Below are positions 1 through 6,937 of a stretch of 64,000 nt of DNA, in pieces (the stretch's first letter is position 1; every line of letters begins with the position of its first letter). The DNA comes from Mucilaginibacter sp. cycad4 (GTDB lineage Bacteria > Bacteroidota > Bacteroidia > Sphingobacteriales > Sphingobacteriaceae), in contig NZ_CP139559.1 of assembly GCF_034263275.1 (NCBI RefSeq), positions 6,758,001 through 6,822,000 on the forward strand. The letters run 5' to 3'. Position numbers and translations under genes: made by a program. Under the pieces are notes generated by a model. It was given only the letters and a program-made list of their open reading frames with translations. It made no database searches and was not told the DNA's origin.

Positions 1-963
1 TTATTGGTTAATTACCAGTGCTTTGCCTGATCGGTATAGCGCCTCTTCTTGTTGAAGTTTTGCTTTTTGTTGGATACTTAAAGGCCGCGCGATAAGCTTG
101 TTCAGATCGGGCTGTCCGGCATCAACCCAGGCCGAATACCAGAAACTGCCCACAGAAAGGATGGACGCCCGCATTTGCCTTGCCACCATCCCCTTCAGCA
201 TTTTGTGATAAGCCAGGCTATAGGCGGCAGAGTAATCGGTAATTTGCTTTTTGCCGTGCTGTACCGGCTCATATTTTTTATCCTGCGGATAGGTTTTGTT
301 CAGGATGCGCTCAAAGCGCAAAACACTATCAACGCTTTTGTAAGCAGCCCTGCATATCCGGAATGCTTCATTCAGCGGGTTTTCAACATACCGGGCCTTG
401 CCAACATAGTAATTATAATGATTGGCAAATAACTCGGGCAGGCGGCTTTCCCAAAGGGCGTGGATGCCGGTTTGGCCTGTAAGCTGGCCGTTATAGTTTT
501 GGGTAAGGTGCAGCGGTACATGTGCATCGGCAATATAATGCCCTAAATAAGCAGATGCATTGAGGATAGCCGTGGTATCATGGGCTTTGAAAGCCCGCAC
601 CAGCCTGTAATACTGGTACTGAATGGTCCATGGAACGGTGCCGTATTTAACGATGGTATCTTTTGAGTATTTGGCAACCGCATCCTTCCATTTTTTAGGC
701 ATGGCCTCAAATGGCTTTTTGCCATAACGGTCGGCGTCAAAGAAATGGCGCGGTGCTTCGGACGAGTCAACGTAGCGGCGTTTGTCGGCGCTGACGGCAT
801 GTTCGGTTATATAATCGATATTAGACCTGTAGAAACCTGACATGGCCTTAGGTAGGGTAAAAACGGCCAGCCGGTTAATACGGTAATGCGCAAAGAAACC
901 CCATGATGAGCATAGCATAATTAAACAAGTACCTGCTATGCTTAAAATTATCCGGCGGTTCAT
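1..963 (-). CDS. Exported zinc-dependent phospholipase C / S1-P1 nuclease-like protein
   Basis: A 320-residue protein with a hydrophobic N-terminal signal segment (residues 5-20) followed at once by WGFFAH (W21, H26). In S1/P1 nucleases and zinc phospholipases C the mature N-terminal Trp is itself a zinc ligand. Further metal-ligand candidates follow in family order: H73 in RHFFDAD, H142/D146/H148/H152 in GHYIADAHVPLH, and H168 in GIHALWE. By family knowledge this is a trinuclear-zinc hydrolase acting outside the cytoplasm on phosphodiesters. Sequence alone does not separate phospholipase from nuclease. The gene is complete, its stop codon lying at the first bases of the window. It stands alone, diverging from the antitoxin-like gene at 1043. 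Confidence 0.8.
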   Translation of the reverse strand: MNRRIILSIAGTCLIMLCSSWGFFAHYRINRLAVFTLPKAMSGFYRSNIDYITEHAVSADKRRYVDSSEAPRHFFDADRYGKKPFEAMPKKWKDAVAKYSKDTIVKYGTVPWTIQYQYYRLVRAFKAHDTTAILNASAYLGHYIADAHVPLHLTQNYNGQLTGQTGIHALWESRLPELFANHYNYYVGKARYVENPLNEAFRICRAAYKSVDSVLRFERILNKTYPQDKKYEPVQHGKKQITDYSAAYSLAYHKMLKGMVARQMRASILSVGSFWYSAWVDAGQPDLNKLIARPLSIQQKAKLQQEEALYRSGKALVINQ

Positions 964-1042
964 GAGGCAAAGATGAGTTTAAGTTTTGAAGATTAGTATA
1001 AGCTAAACGTTTTTGTATATTGATTTATTAATTGCAGTATAA

Positions 1043-1309
1043 ATGAAAGTGTTAACAGTTTCTTCTTTGCGAAATAAAATGCAGTATTATCTTAATGAGG
1101 TAAGTAATAATGATGATATTATTGTGATACCAGGAGATAATGGTGAAGATGATGGAGTTGTAATTGTTTCAATTAAAGAATACAATGCATTAATTGAAAC
1201 CAGCCACCTGTTATTCGACAATAAAAACAGCAAACGCCTTATGGAGTCGATAGATCAAATTCATTCAGGAAAAGTAATTCAATATGATTTTAACGCAGGA
1301 AAGCAGTAA
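1043..1309 (+). CDS. Type II antitoxin, Phd/YefM family (orphan)
   Basis: An 88-residue protein beginning MKVLTVSSLRNKMQYYLNEV, the usual N-terminal DNA-binding fold of Phd/YefM antitoxins, followed by the VVIVSIKEYNALIET segment typical of this family. By family knowledge such proteins repress their own operon and neutralise a RelE/YoeB- or Doc-type toxin encoded just downstream. Here the stop codon is followed immediately by ATG (TAAATG), the usual toxin coupling, but the frame that opens closes after 17 codons at 1363. No toxin gene follows: the 3' end of a convergent methyltransferase gene occupies the space. It is therefore an orphan, or a remnant of a toxin-antitoxin pair. Confidence 0.75.
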   Translation: MKVLTVSSLRNKMQYYLNEVSNNDDIIVIPGDNGEDDGVVIVSIKEYNALIETSHLLFDNKNSKRLMESIDQIHSGKVIQYDFNAGKQ

Positions 1310-1325
1310 ATGGACGAACAGGTAT

Positions 1326-2084
1326 TTACAATTTTCCCGAATAAACTTTCGTATCGTAATTAATAACGATAACGCCATCCTGCTGAAATTTATCAAAAAG
1401 TGCCCGTAGGTCGTTAATCATCGGCCGGTACCCCTCATCGTTACGTGCAGGCATGTATGATGATGACAGCAGTCTGCCTTTTAATCCTTCAAAATCAAAT
1501 ACCTGTTTATTGGCGAATATTTCCAGGTGAACGGGTTCGGGCTTAAAGAAAGCGGCGATATGTTCGGTATTGATGTTGCGGTGATCAACCTTTACATAAT
1601 CGCGGGCATGTTTTATAATAAGTTCGTCATACTCCTGTTCAAAGGCCGACGTTGTTTTTCTTTCGTTCCAGATGAGGGCAACAATGCCATCCGGTTTCAG
1701 GATCCGTTTAAATTCAGCATTGGTTTTTACGGCATCAAACCAATGAAAAGCCTGCCCGGCTACAATAGCGCTAATACTATTGCTCTCGATGCCGGTATTT
1801 TCGGCAGTGCCGTTTTGAGGAATAAAGCCGTTATAGGAGCCAAGTAGCCCGATGGCTTTTTCACGCATCTCCAAATTTGGTTCAACGGCGATTACCCGGT
1901 AGCCTTTTTTCAGGAACAAGGCAGTGGAGATCCCTGTGCCTGCACCAATATCAGCAATGAGCTTATCCTGTGTTAAGCCGTAAGTGTCATGTAAAAACTT
2001 AACAATTTCGTCGGGGTAGCCGGGACGATATTTTACATAATCTTCAACCCGGTTACTGAACCGGGTAGTGCTGTTGGTTACCAT
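1326..2084 (-). CDS. Class I SAM-dependent methyltransferase
   Basis: A 252-residue cytoplasmic protein with a Rossmann-type methyltransferase domain. Motif I is IADIGAGTGIST near residues 43-54. The acidic end of strand beta-2 is VIAVEPN near 64-70, and the motif IV region contains AGQAFHWFDA. The opening FSNRVEDYVKYRPGYPDEIV is typical of small methyltransferases annotated generically as methyltransferase-domain (UbiE-like) proteins. The substrate cannot be deduced. The 3' end converges on the orphan antitoxin and overlaps the 17-codon frame that follows it. No operon partner is visible. Confidence 0.85.
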   Translation of the reverse strand: MVTNSTTRFSNRVEDYVKYRPGYPDEIVKFLHDTYGLTQDKLIADIGAGTGISTALFLKKGYRVIAVEPNLEMREKAIGLLGSYNGFIPQNGTAENTGIESNSISAIVAGQAFHWFDAVKTNAEFKRILKPDGIVALIWNERKTTSAFEQEYDELIIKHARDYVKVDHRNINTEHIAAFFKPEPVHLEIFANKQVFDFEGLKGRLLSSSYMPARNDEGYRPMINDLRALFDKFQQDGVIVINYDTKVYSGKL

Positions 2085-2255
2085 AATGCAATAGTTTTAT
2101 AAATTAATAACGCTGCAAAAATCAATGTGTTGTATGAACACTTTGTGAATGCCAGGTTAACAGGTTATTAAATTGACTGGTTTGTAAATTTAATGTTGAA
2201 GCTAATCCTGCACATTATCAATTCAATTACATGAAAATATAAATCAAAAAACCAC

Positions 2256-2286
2256 TTGCATATTAAATTTAATCGCCCTATATTTG
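2256..2286 (+). promoter_or_regulatory. Bacteroidota-type promoter of rpsT
   Basis: TTG at 2256-2258, 20 bases, then TATATTTG at 2279-2286. This matches the Bacteroidota sigma-ABfr consensus (TTTG or TTG, 19-21 bases, TAnnTTTG). It lies about 43 bases upstream of the rpsT start. Confidence 0.7.
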
Positions 2287-2328
2287 CAGTCCTTAAAATA
2301 AGTAGAAAAGAATAACAAGCTATACGAG

Positions 2329-2583
2329 ATGGCAAATCATAAATCATCATTAAAAAGAATCAGGTCAAACGCTGCGAAGCGTCTGCGCAACAGGTACCAG
2401 GCTAAAACAACCAGGAACGCTATTAAGAAATTAAGAAACACTACTACCAAAGCTGATGCTTCTGCACTGTTGGGTAAAGTGATCTCAATGCTTGATCGTT
2501 TAGCTAAAAAGAACGTTATTCATAAAAACAAAGCTTCGAACAATAAATCAAAGCTTACTAAATTTGTTAACGGCTTAAGCTAA
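2329..2583 (+). CDS. rpsT: 30S ribosomal protein S20
   Basis: An 84-residue, strongly basic protein opening MANHKSSLKRIRSNAAKRLR, the recognisable S20 signature, with the family's usual length and helical Lys/Arg-rich composition. S20 binds 16S rRNA and is an early assembly protein of the small subunit. The gene has a good promoter upstream and a hairpin terminator just downstream at 2605-2639, so it is probably monocistronic. Confidence 0.98.
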   Translation: MANHKSSLKRIRSNAAKRLRNRYQAKTTRNAIKKLRNTTTKADASALLGKVISMLDRLAKKNVIHKNKASNNKSKLTKFVNGLS

Positions 2584-2604
2584 TCTTAGCTATTAAAATA
2601 TACC

Positions 2605-2639
2605 AAAGGGGATAGTGTTCAAGCGCTATCCCTTTTTTT
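2605..2639 (+). terminator. Intrinsic terminator after rpsT
   Basis: The stem GGGATAG/CTATCCC is extended by a G-T wobble and A-T pairs, with a short loop and a run of seven T. It lies 22 bases after the rpsT stop and overlaps the region just before radC. Confidence 0.85.
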
Positions 2640-2667
2640 GTTTGGCGCTTTTTCATACTTTAATGCC

Positions 2668-3366
2668 GTGGAAAACTACGAAAGCAAGATCAGCATTAAA
2701 TCATGGGCCGAGGAAGACCGCCCGCGTGAGAAACTTAGCGGGCAGGGGCGCCGCGCCCTTACCGATGCCGAGCTGATCGCCATCCTTATCGGCTCGGGCA
2801 GTCGTACCGAAACCGCAGTTGAACTGAGCAAGCGCATCCTGCGCCATTATGATAACGACCTGAACAAGCTTGGCAAAGCTTCCATTAGTGAACTATCCAA
2901 ATTTAAAGGGATAGGAGAGGCCAAAGCTATATCTATTATTGCCGCGCTGGAGATCGGCCGCCGCCGTAATGAATCTGAATCGGGTGCTATTGAAGTGATC
3001 ACCTCAAGCAGGGATGGTTACAATATTATGCGCCGTCATTTGATGGACCTGAACCACGAGGAGTTCTGGATTATACTATTAGGCCGTTCAAACAAAGTAT
3101 TAGGGAAGGAGCTGATTAGCAAGGGAGGTTTATCGGCTACGGTATGCGACCCTAAGATCATTTTTTACTCGGCCCTGCAATACCAGGCCAGCGGGCTCAT
3201 CCTGGTACATAACCACCCATCGGGCAACCTGAAACCCAGTAACGAAGATCTCCAGCTCACCAAAAAAATAAGCGCTGCCGGCCGGATGCTGGACATGGGC
3301 GTATTTGACCATTTGATCATTACCGATGCCGGCTACTTAAGTTTGGCCGATGAGGGGTTGATGTGA
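2668..3366 (+). CDS. radC: RadC family protein (JAB/MPN metalloprotease fold)
   Basis: A 232-residue protein. A GTG start at 2668 is chosen because the product then begins MENYESKISIKSWAEEDRPR, the normal RadC start. The longer in-frame TTG at 2638 lies inside the rpsT terminator. The N-terminal part carries a helix-hairpin-helix (FKGIGEAKA, about 79-87). The C-terminal JAB domain has the HNHPSG motif with H181 and H183 and an Asp at 194, the JAMM zinc-binding pattern. RadC proteins were historically called DNA repair proteins. Their reaction is not settled, and some act in mobile elements. This copy sits in a housekeeping context. Confidence 0.93.
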   Translation: MENYESKISIKSWAEEDRPREKLSGQGRRALTDAELIAILIGSGSRTETAVELSKRILRHYDNDLNKLGKASISELSKFKGIGEAKAISIIAALEIGRRRNESESGAIEVITSSRDGYNIMRRHLMDLNHEEFWIILLGRSNKVLGKELISKGGLSATVCDPKIIFYSALQYQASGLILVHNHPSGNLKPSNEDLQLTKKISAAGRMLDMGVFDHLIITDAGYLSLADEGLM

Positions 3367-3370
3367 GTTT

Positions 3371-3545
3371 GATTTGGGATTTCGAATGTTCGATTTCGGA
3401 TTTTAGGAATCATGAATTTTTAATTTGGGATTTGTTAAAGTTGCAGGAGGCACTCGATTAGATTTAATTAAAATAGATCAAAGGCTACAATTCTCAATTT
3501 CGAAATTCAAATAAATCCGAAATCGAACATTCGAAATCCGAAATC
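3371..3545. repeat. Long inverted repeat between radC and pheT
   Basis: Arms at 3371-3403 and 3513-3545 are inverted copies differing at about one of 33 positions. Their core is TTTCGAATGTTCGATTTCGG. About 109 bases lie between them. A further half-copy (ATCCGAAATC) follows near 3559. The transcribed region could form a long hairpin. Confidence 0.8.
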
Positions 3546-3571
3546 TACCAACCCCACATCCGAAATCTTTA

Positions 3572-3579
3572 TATCTTTG
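3572..3579 (+). promoter_or_regulatory. Probable -7 box of the pheT promoter
   Basis: TATCTTTG is an exact TAnnTTTG box 20 bases before the pheT ATG. No convincing -33 TTTG is seen at the usual distance, so only the -7 element is claimed. Confidence 0.45.
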
Positions 3580-3599
3580 CCGATTATCATTTCGGAATA

Positions 3600-5999
3600 A
3601 TGAAAATATCTTATAACTGGCTTAAAGAATTTATTGATACTGATAAAACGCCCCAGGAAATTTCCATCATCCTTACCGGTACCGGTTTGGAAGTTGAAAG
3701 CCTGGAAAAGGTACAGGCTGTTCCCGGCGGACTGGAAGGCCTGGTGATTGGCTATGTAAAGGAATGTGCTGACCATGCCAATTCTGATCACCTGCATGTT
3801 ACCAAAGTTGACGTGGGCGATGCGGAAGACCTGCAGATTGTTTGCGGCGCTGCTAACGTGTCTGCCGGGCAAAAAGTGGTGGTTGCCGTAGTTGGTACTA
3901 CGGTTTACCCAACCGGAGGTGAGCCTTTTGCTATAAAAAAATCAAAGATCAGGGGCGAGGAATCGCACGGGATGATCTGTGCCGAAGATGAGATAGGTTT
4001 AGGGACCAGCCATGCGGGTATTATGGTATTGCCGGAGAATGCTCCTGTTGGTACGCCAGCCAAAGAATACTTTAAGCTGAACGACGATTACATGTACGAG
4101 ATAGGCTTAACCCCCAACCGTGCCGATGCGGCTTCGCATTTGGGTACGGCAAGGGATATTGCCGCATTTCTGAAAACAGGCATTAATAAGCCCGATGTAA
4201 GTGCATTTAAAGTTAATAACACCAGTCGTACCATTGAGGTTATTGTAGAGAATGAACAGGCATCACCGCGTTACTCTGGCTTAACCATCAGCGGGGTTGA
4301 AGTTAAGGAATCACCACAGTGGCTAAAGGAGCGTTTGGCTGTTATCGGCGTACGCGCTATCAATAACATTGTGGATGTTACCAACTATGTGCTGCATGAG
4401 CTTGGCCAGCCCTTACATGCTTTCGATGCCGATGAAATAACCGGTGGTAAAGTGCTGGTGAAAAACTACGCTGAAGGTACGGTATTCAAAACCCTTGATG
4501 ACGTTGACAGGAAACTATCTGCCGATGACCTGATGATTGGTAATGCCGAAGAGCCTATGTGCATTGCCGGCGTATTTGGCGGTGCAAAATCAGGTGTTAA
4601 GGAGTCAACCAAAAATATTTTCCTCGAGAGTGCTTATTTCAACCCGGTATCTGTTCGTAAAACTTCGAAAAGGCATGGTTTAAAAACTGATGCTTCTTTC
4701 AGGTTTGAGCGCGGCACCGATCCGGATATGACAGTTTTCGCCCTTAAGCGTGCCGCATTGTTGATTCAGCAGGTTGCAGGCGGCGAGGTATCGTCAGAAA
4801 TTTCTGATCATTACCCGGCACCGGTTGCTCCGTTTGCTGTGGAGATCACTTATAGCACCATTGATAAACTGATCGGTAAAAAGATTGGCAATGATGAGAT
4901 CAAAGGTATTATTACCGCGCTTGATATTAAGATAGTGAATGAAACTGCGGATTCACTGTCATTGCAAGTGCCGCCATACCGCGTGGATGTTACCCGCGAT
5001 GTGGATGTGGTTGAAGAGATCCTGAGGATTTACGGTTATAACAATATCGAGATCCCTACACAGATCAGGGCCTCGTTAAATAACTCCACCCGCCCGGAGA
5101 AAGATACGGTGCAAAATCAGTTATCTGATTTGCTGAGCGCGAACGGTTTTAACGAGATCCTGGCCAACTCGCTTACCAAATCTGCTTATTCGGATAACCT
5201 GGATACTGCCGTTAAGATCCTGAACCCTTTAAGCAGCGACCTTGATGTAATGCGCCAAACGCTGCTGTACTCTGGTTTGGAAGCTATTGCGTATAACCAA
5301 AACCGCCGTAGTGCCGATTTGAAATTTTACGAATTTGGCAAAGTTTATAGCCTTAAAGATGACAAGTATCTCGAGACCCAGCGTTTCAGTATTTTCATTA
5401 CCGGTGCTAATACTGCCGAGCAATGGAACCAGAAAGCAAAGCAGGTATCGTTCTATAATATCAAGGCTGTAGTGGATGGTATTTTACAACGCCTGAACAT
5501 CAGCAACTTTACAGTTGAGGATGCAACCTGCAAAAAAATGTCGTTTGGCATTCAATACATGCTTAATGGTAAGCAATTGGTGAAATTTGGTTCGGTAGCA
5601 GGTGTTTCACTGAAAAAGGCAGATGTTGATAAAGAAGTATTCTGTGCCGATTTTAACTTCGACCTTGTGCTGGCGGCTATCCGTAAAAATAAGATCGTGT
5701 TCCAGGAGGTTTCAAAATTCCCGGCAGTAAGGCGCGATCTTTCCATGCTGATAGACCAGGGTGTATCATTTGGCCAGTTGAAACAAATTGCCCAGCGCAC
5801 CGAGCGCAAATTGCTGAAGGAAGTTGATGTGTTTGATGTTTACCAGGGCGATAAGCTGCCTGCAGGTAAAAAATCATATGCGCTAAGCTTTATCATCCAG
5901 GATCTGGAAAAAACGTTAACGGATAAGGCAATTGATTCTATTATGCAGAAATTAATTTATAATTTAGGAAAAGAAGCCGGAGCGGAGATCAGAAAATAA
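3600..5999 (+). CDS. pheT: Phenylalanine--tRNA ligase beta subunit
   Basis: A 799-residue protein of normal length for bacterial PheT. It opens MKISYNWLKEFIDTDKTPQE. An EMAP/tRNA-binding OB domain follows at about 40-150 (SDHLHVTKVDVG, IVCGAANV). Next come the B3/B4 editing region (about 210-380, with LHAFDADEI), the B5 domain (about 405-475), a catalytic-like core, and the C-terminal FDX-ACB anticodon-recognition domain (about 705-797, with FPAVRRDLSMLID). It pairs with PheS, which is not encoded in this window, to form the alpha2beta2 enzyme that charges tRNA-Phe. Downstream follow a coiled-coil gene, zapA and rny in the same orientation. Confidence 0.98.
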   Translation: MKISYNWLKEFIDTDKTPQEISIILTGTGLEVESLEKVQAVPGGLEGLVIGYVKECADHANSDHLHVTKVDVGDAEDLQIVCGAANVSAGQKVVVAVVGTTVYPTGGEPFAIKKSKIRGEESHGMICAEDEIGLGTSHAGIMVLPENAPVGTPAKEYFKLNDDYMYEIGLTPNRADAASHLGTARDIAAFLKTGINKPDVSAFKVNNTSRTIEVIVENEQASPRYSGLTISGVEVKESPQWLKERLAVIGVRAINNIVDVTNYVLHELGQPLHAFDADEITGGKVLVKNYAEGTVFKTLDDVDRKLSADDLMIGNAEEPMCIAGVFGGAKSGVKESTKNIFLESAYFNPVSVRKTSKRHGLKTDASFRFERGTDPDMTVFALKRAALLIQQVAGGEVSSEISDHYPAPVAPFAVEITYSTIDKLIGKKIGNDEIKGIITALDIKIVNETADSLSLQVPPYRVDVTRDVDVVEEILRIYGYNNIEIPTQIRASLNNSTRPEKDTVQNQLSDLLSANGFNEILANSLTKSAYSDNLDTAVKILNPLSSDLDVMRQTLLYSGLEAIAYNQNRRSADLKFYEFGKVYSLKDDKYLETQRFSIFITGANTAEQWNQKAKQVSFYNIKAVVDGILQRLNISNFTVEDATCKKMSFGIQYMLNGKQLVKFGSVAGVSLKKADVDKEVFCADFNFDLVLAAIRKNKIVFQEVSKFPAVRRDLSMLIDQGVSFGQLKQIAQRTERKLLKEVDVFDVYQGDKLPAGKKSYALSFIIQDLEKTLTDKAIDSIMQKLIYNLGKEAGAEIRK

Positions 6000-6006
6000 T
6001 TATGTG

Positions 6007-6081
6007 AATGGTTGATTGGGTGAGTGGTTGATTAGGTTGTTTTCTGATAAACCACTCACTCAATCAACTTAATCAACCATT
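6007..6081 (+). repeat. Imperfect hairpin repeat between pheT and the coiled-coil gene
   Basis: The outer arms AATGGTTGATT (6007-6017) and AATCAACCATT (6071-6081) pair perfectly. The inner arms at 6016-6029 and 6049-6062 pair with one wobble, leaving a small bulge on the right side. The structure ends 10 bases before the next ATG, where it could affect translation. There is no T-run, so it is not an ordinary terminator. Confidence 0.7.
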
Positions 6082-6091
6082 AACCAAAAAC

Positions 6092-6382
6092 ATGGCCTCA
6101 TTAGCAGAGCAGTTAAATAAAATTGTAGATAAAACCGAGCGCCTGATTGAACTGTGCGCTGCTTTGCAGGAGGAAAATGACCTTTTAAAACTGGAGAGCG
6201 AGGCCCTTACAGTAGCCCTTAATGCCAGTAAGGCCAAGACAAAAGAACTGGAAGAAAAATTAAAAGTTGTTAAAGTTGCCAAGTCTTTTTCTGAAACAAA
6301 TGAAAAAAGTGTTGACATTAAGCAAAAAATTAACGACTTTGTGCAGGAAATAGATAAGTGTATTGTATTATTGAAAAAATAG
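6092..6382 (+). CDS. Small coiled-coil protein upstream of zapA
   Basis: A 96-residue hydrophilic protein with a continuous heptad-like helix (residues about 5-70, with LNKIVDKTERLIELCAALQ and KTKELEEKLKVVKVA). It has no signal peptide or membrane segment. It lies 21 bases before zapA in the same direction, so the two are probably cotranscribed. The position and coiled-coil character suggest a division-associated partner in the manner of ZapB, but this is inference from context: no family-specific motif is recognised. Confidence 0.75.
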   Translation: MASLAEQLNKIVDKTERLIELCAALQEENDLLKLESEALTVALNASKAKTKELEEKLKVVKVAKSFSETNEKSVDIKQKINDFVQEIDKCIVLLKK

Positions 6383-6403
6383 TACAAAAAGTGAAAAGCT
6401 CAA

Positions 6404-6694
6404 ATGGGAGAAATCTCAATAAAAATAAATATTGCTGACCGTGTTTACCCCTTAAAGGTTAACATGGAGGAAGAAGAAATAATACGCAGGGCGGCTAAGC
6501 TGATCAACGACCGGATAAAAGAATATCAGGAAAATTATGCGGTTAGGGATAAGCAGGATTTGCTTTCGATGTGTGTGCTGCATTACGCCACTTCATCGTT
6601 AAAGGCAGAAAAGAAGGTTACCGTAGAAGATACTGAGGTAACTGAAAAGGTTTATCATTTAGATCATTTGTTGACAGAGTTTTTTTCGAAGTAA
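6404..6694 (+). CDS. zapA: Cell division protein ZapA
   Basis: A 96-residue protein opening MGEISIKINIADRVYPLKV and continuing EEEEIIRRAAKLINDRIKEY, the globular ZapA head followed by a helical tail. ZapA binds and cross-links FtsZ filaments at the cytoplasmic division ring. It follows the coiled-coil gene and precedes a probable 6S RNA and rny. Confidence 0.88.
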   Translation: MGEISIKINIADRVYPLKVNMEEEEIIRRAAKLINDRIKEYQENYAVRDKQDLLSMCVLHYATSSLKAEKKVTVEDTEVTEKVYHLDHLLTEFFSK

Positions 6695-6738
6695 TAATCG
6701 TTCTTTATATAATATACATACAGAGCACATTAAGATTT

Positions 6739-6905
6739 AACCGCAGTTAAATTTTAGGTTTCACTATTAAAAACTTAACGCTTCAATATTAAGCGGATCA
6801 AGAGGCATGCGTTAGTTACGATTAACGTTAACCAACCCATGGTCCCCAAATATCCGGAATGAGGTTTTAAATACATGATACTTAAAAATTAGTTGCGGTT
6901 TTTTT
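6739..6905 (+). ncRNA. ssrS: Probable 6S RNA between zapA and rny
   Basis: A stretch of about 165 nucleotides with no coding frame is bounded by a 12-pair terminal stem: 6739-6750 (AACCGCAGTTAA) with 6889-6900 (TTAGTTGCGGTT), including two G-T wobbles. The stem is followed by a T-run (6899-6905). Inside it, further A/T pairing can extend the closing helix. A long rod with paired ends and a U-rich 3' end, just after zapA, matches 6S RNA architecture and the zapA-linked position of 6S RNA in other bacteria. 6S RNA binds the housekeeping RNA polymerase holoenzyme. Ends are approximate and the central bubble was not modelled. Confidence 0.6.
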
Positions 6906-6937
6906 ATTTACATACATATAACACCACCAAACCTAAA

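Noticed and set aside
2638..2667. Upstream TTG start for radC
   Set aside because: It lies in the T-run of the rpsT terminator, and the extra ten residues are not part of RadC. GTG at 2668 fits better.
6893..6937. Upstream TTG start for rny
   Set aside because: It falls in the terminal stem of the putative 6S RNA. The RNase Y membrane anchor begins properly at ATG 6938.
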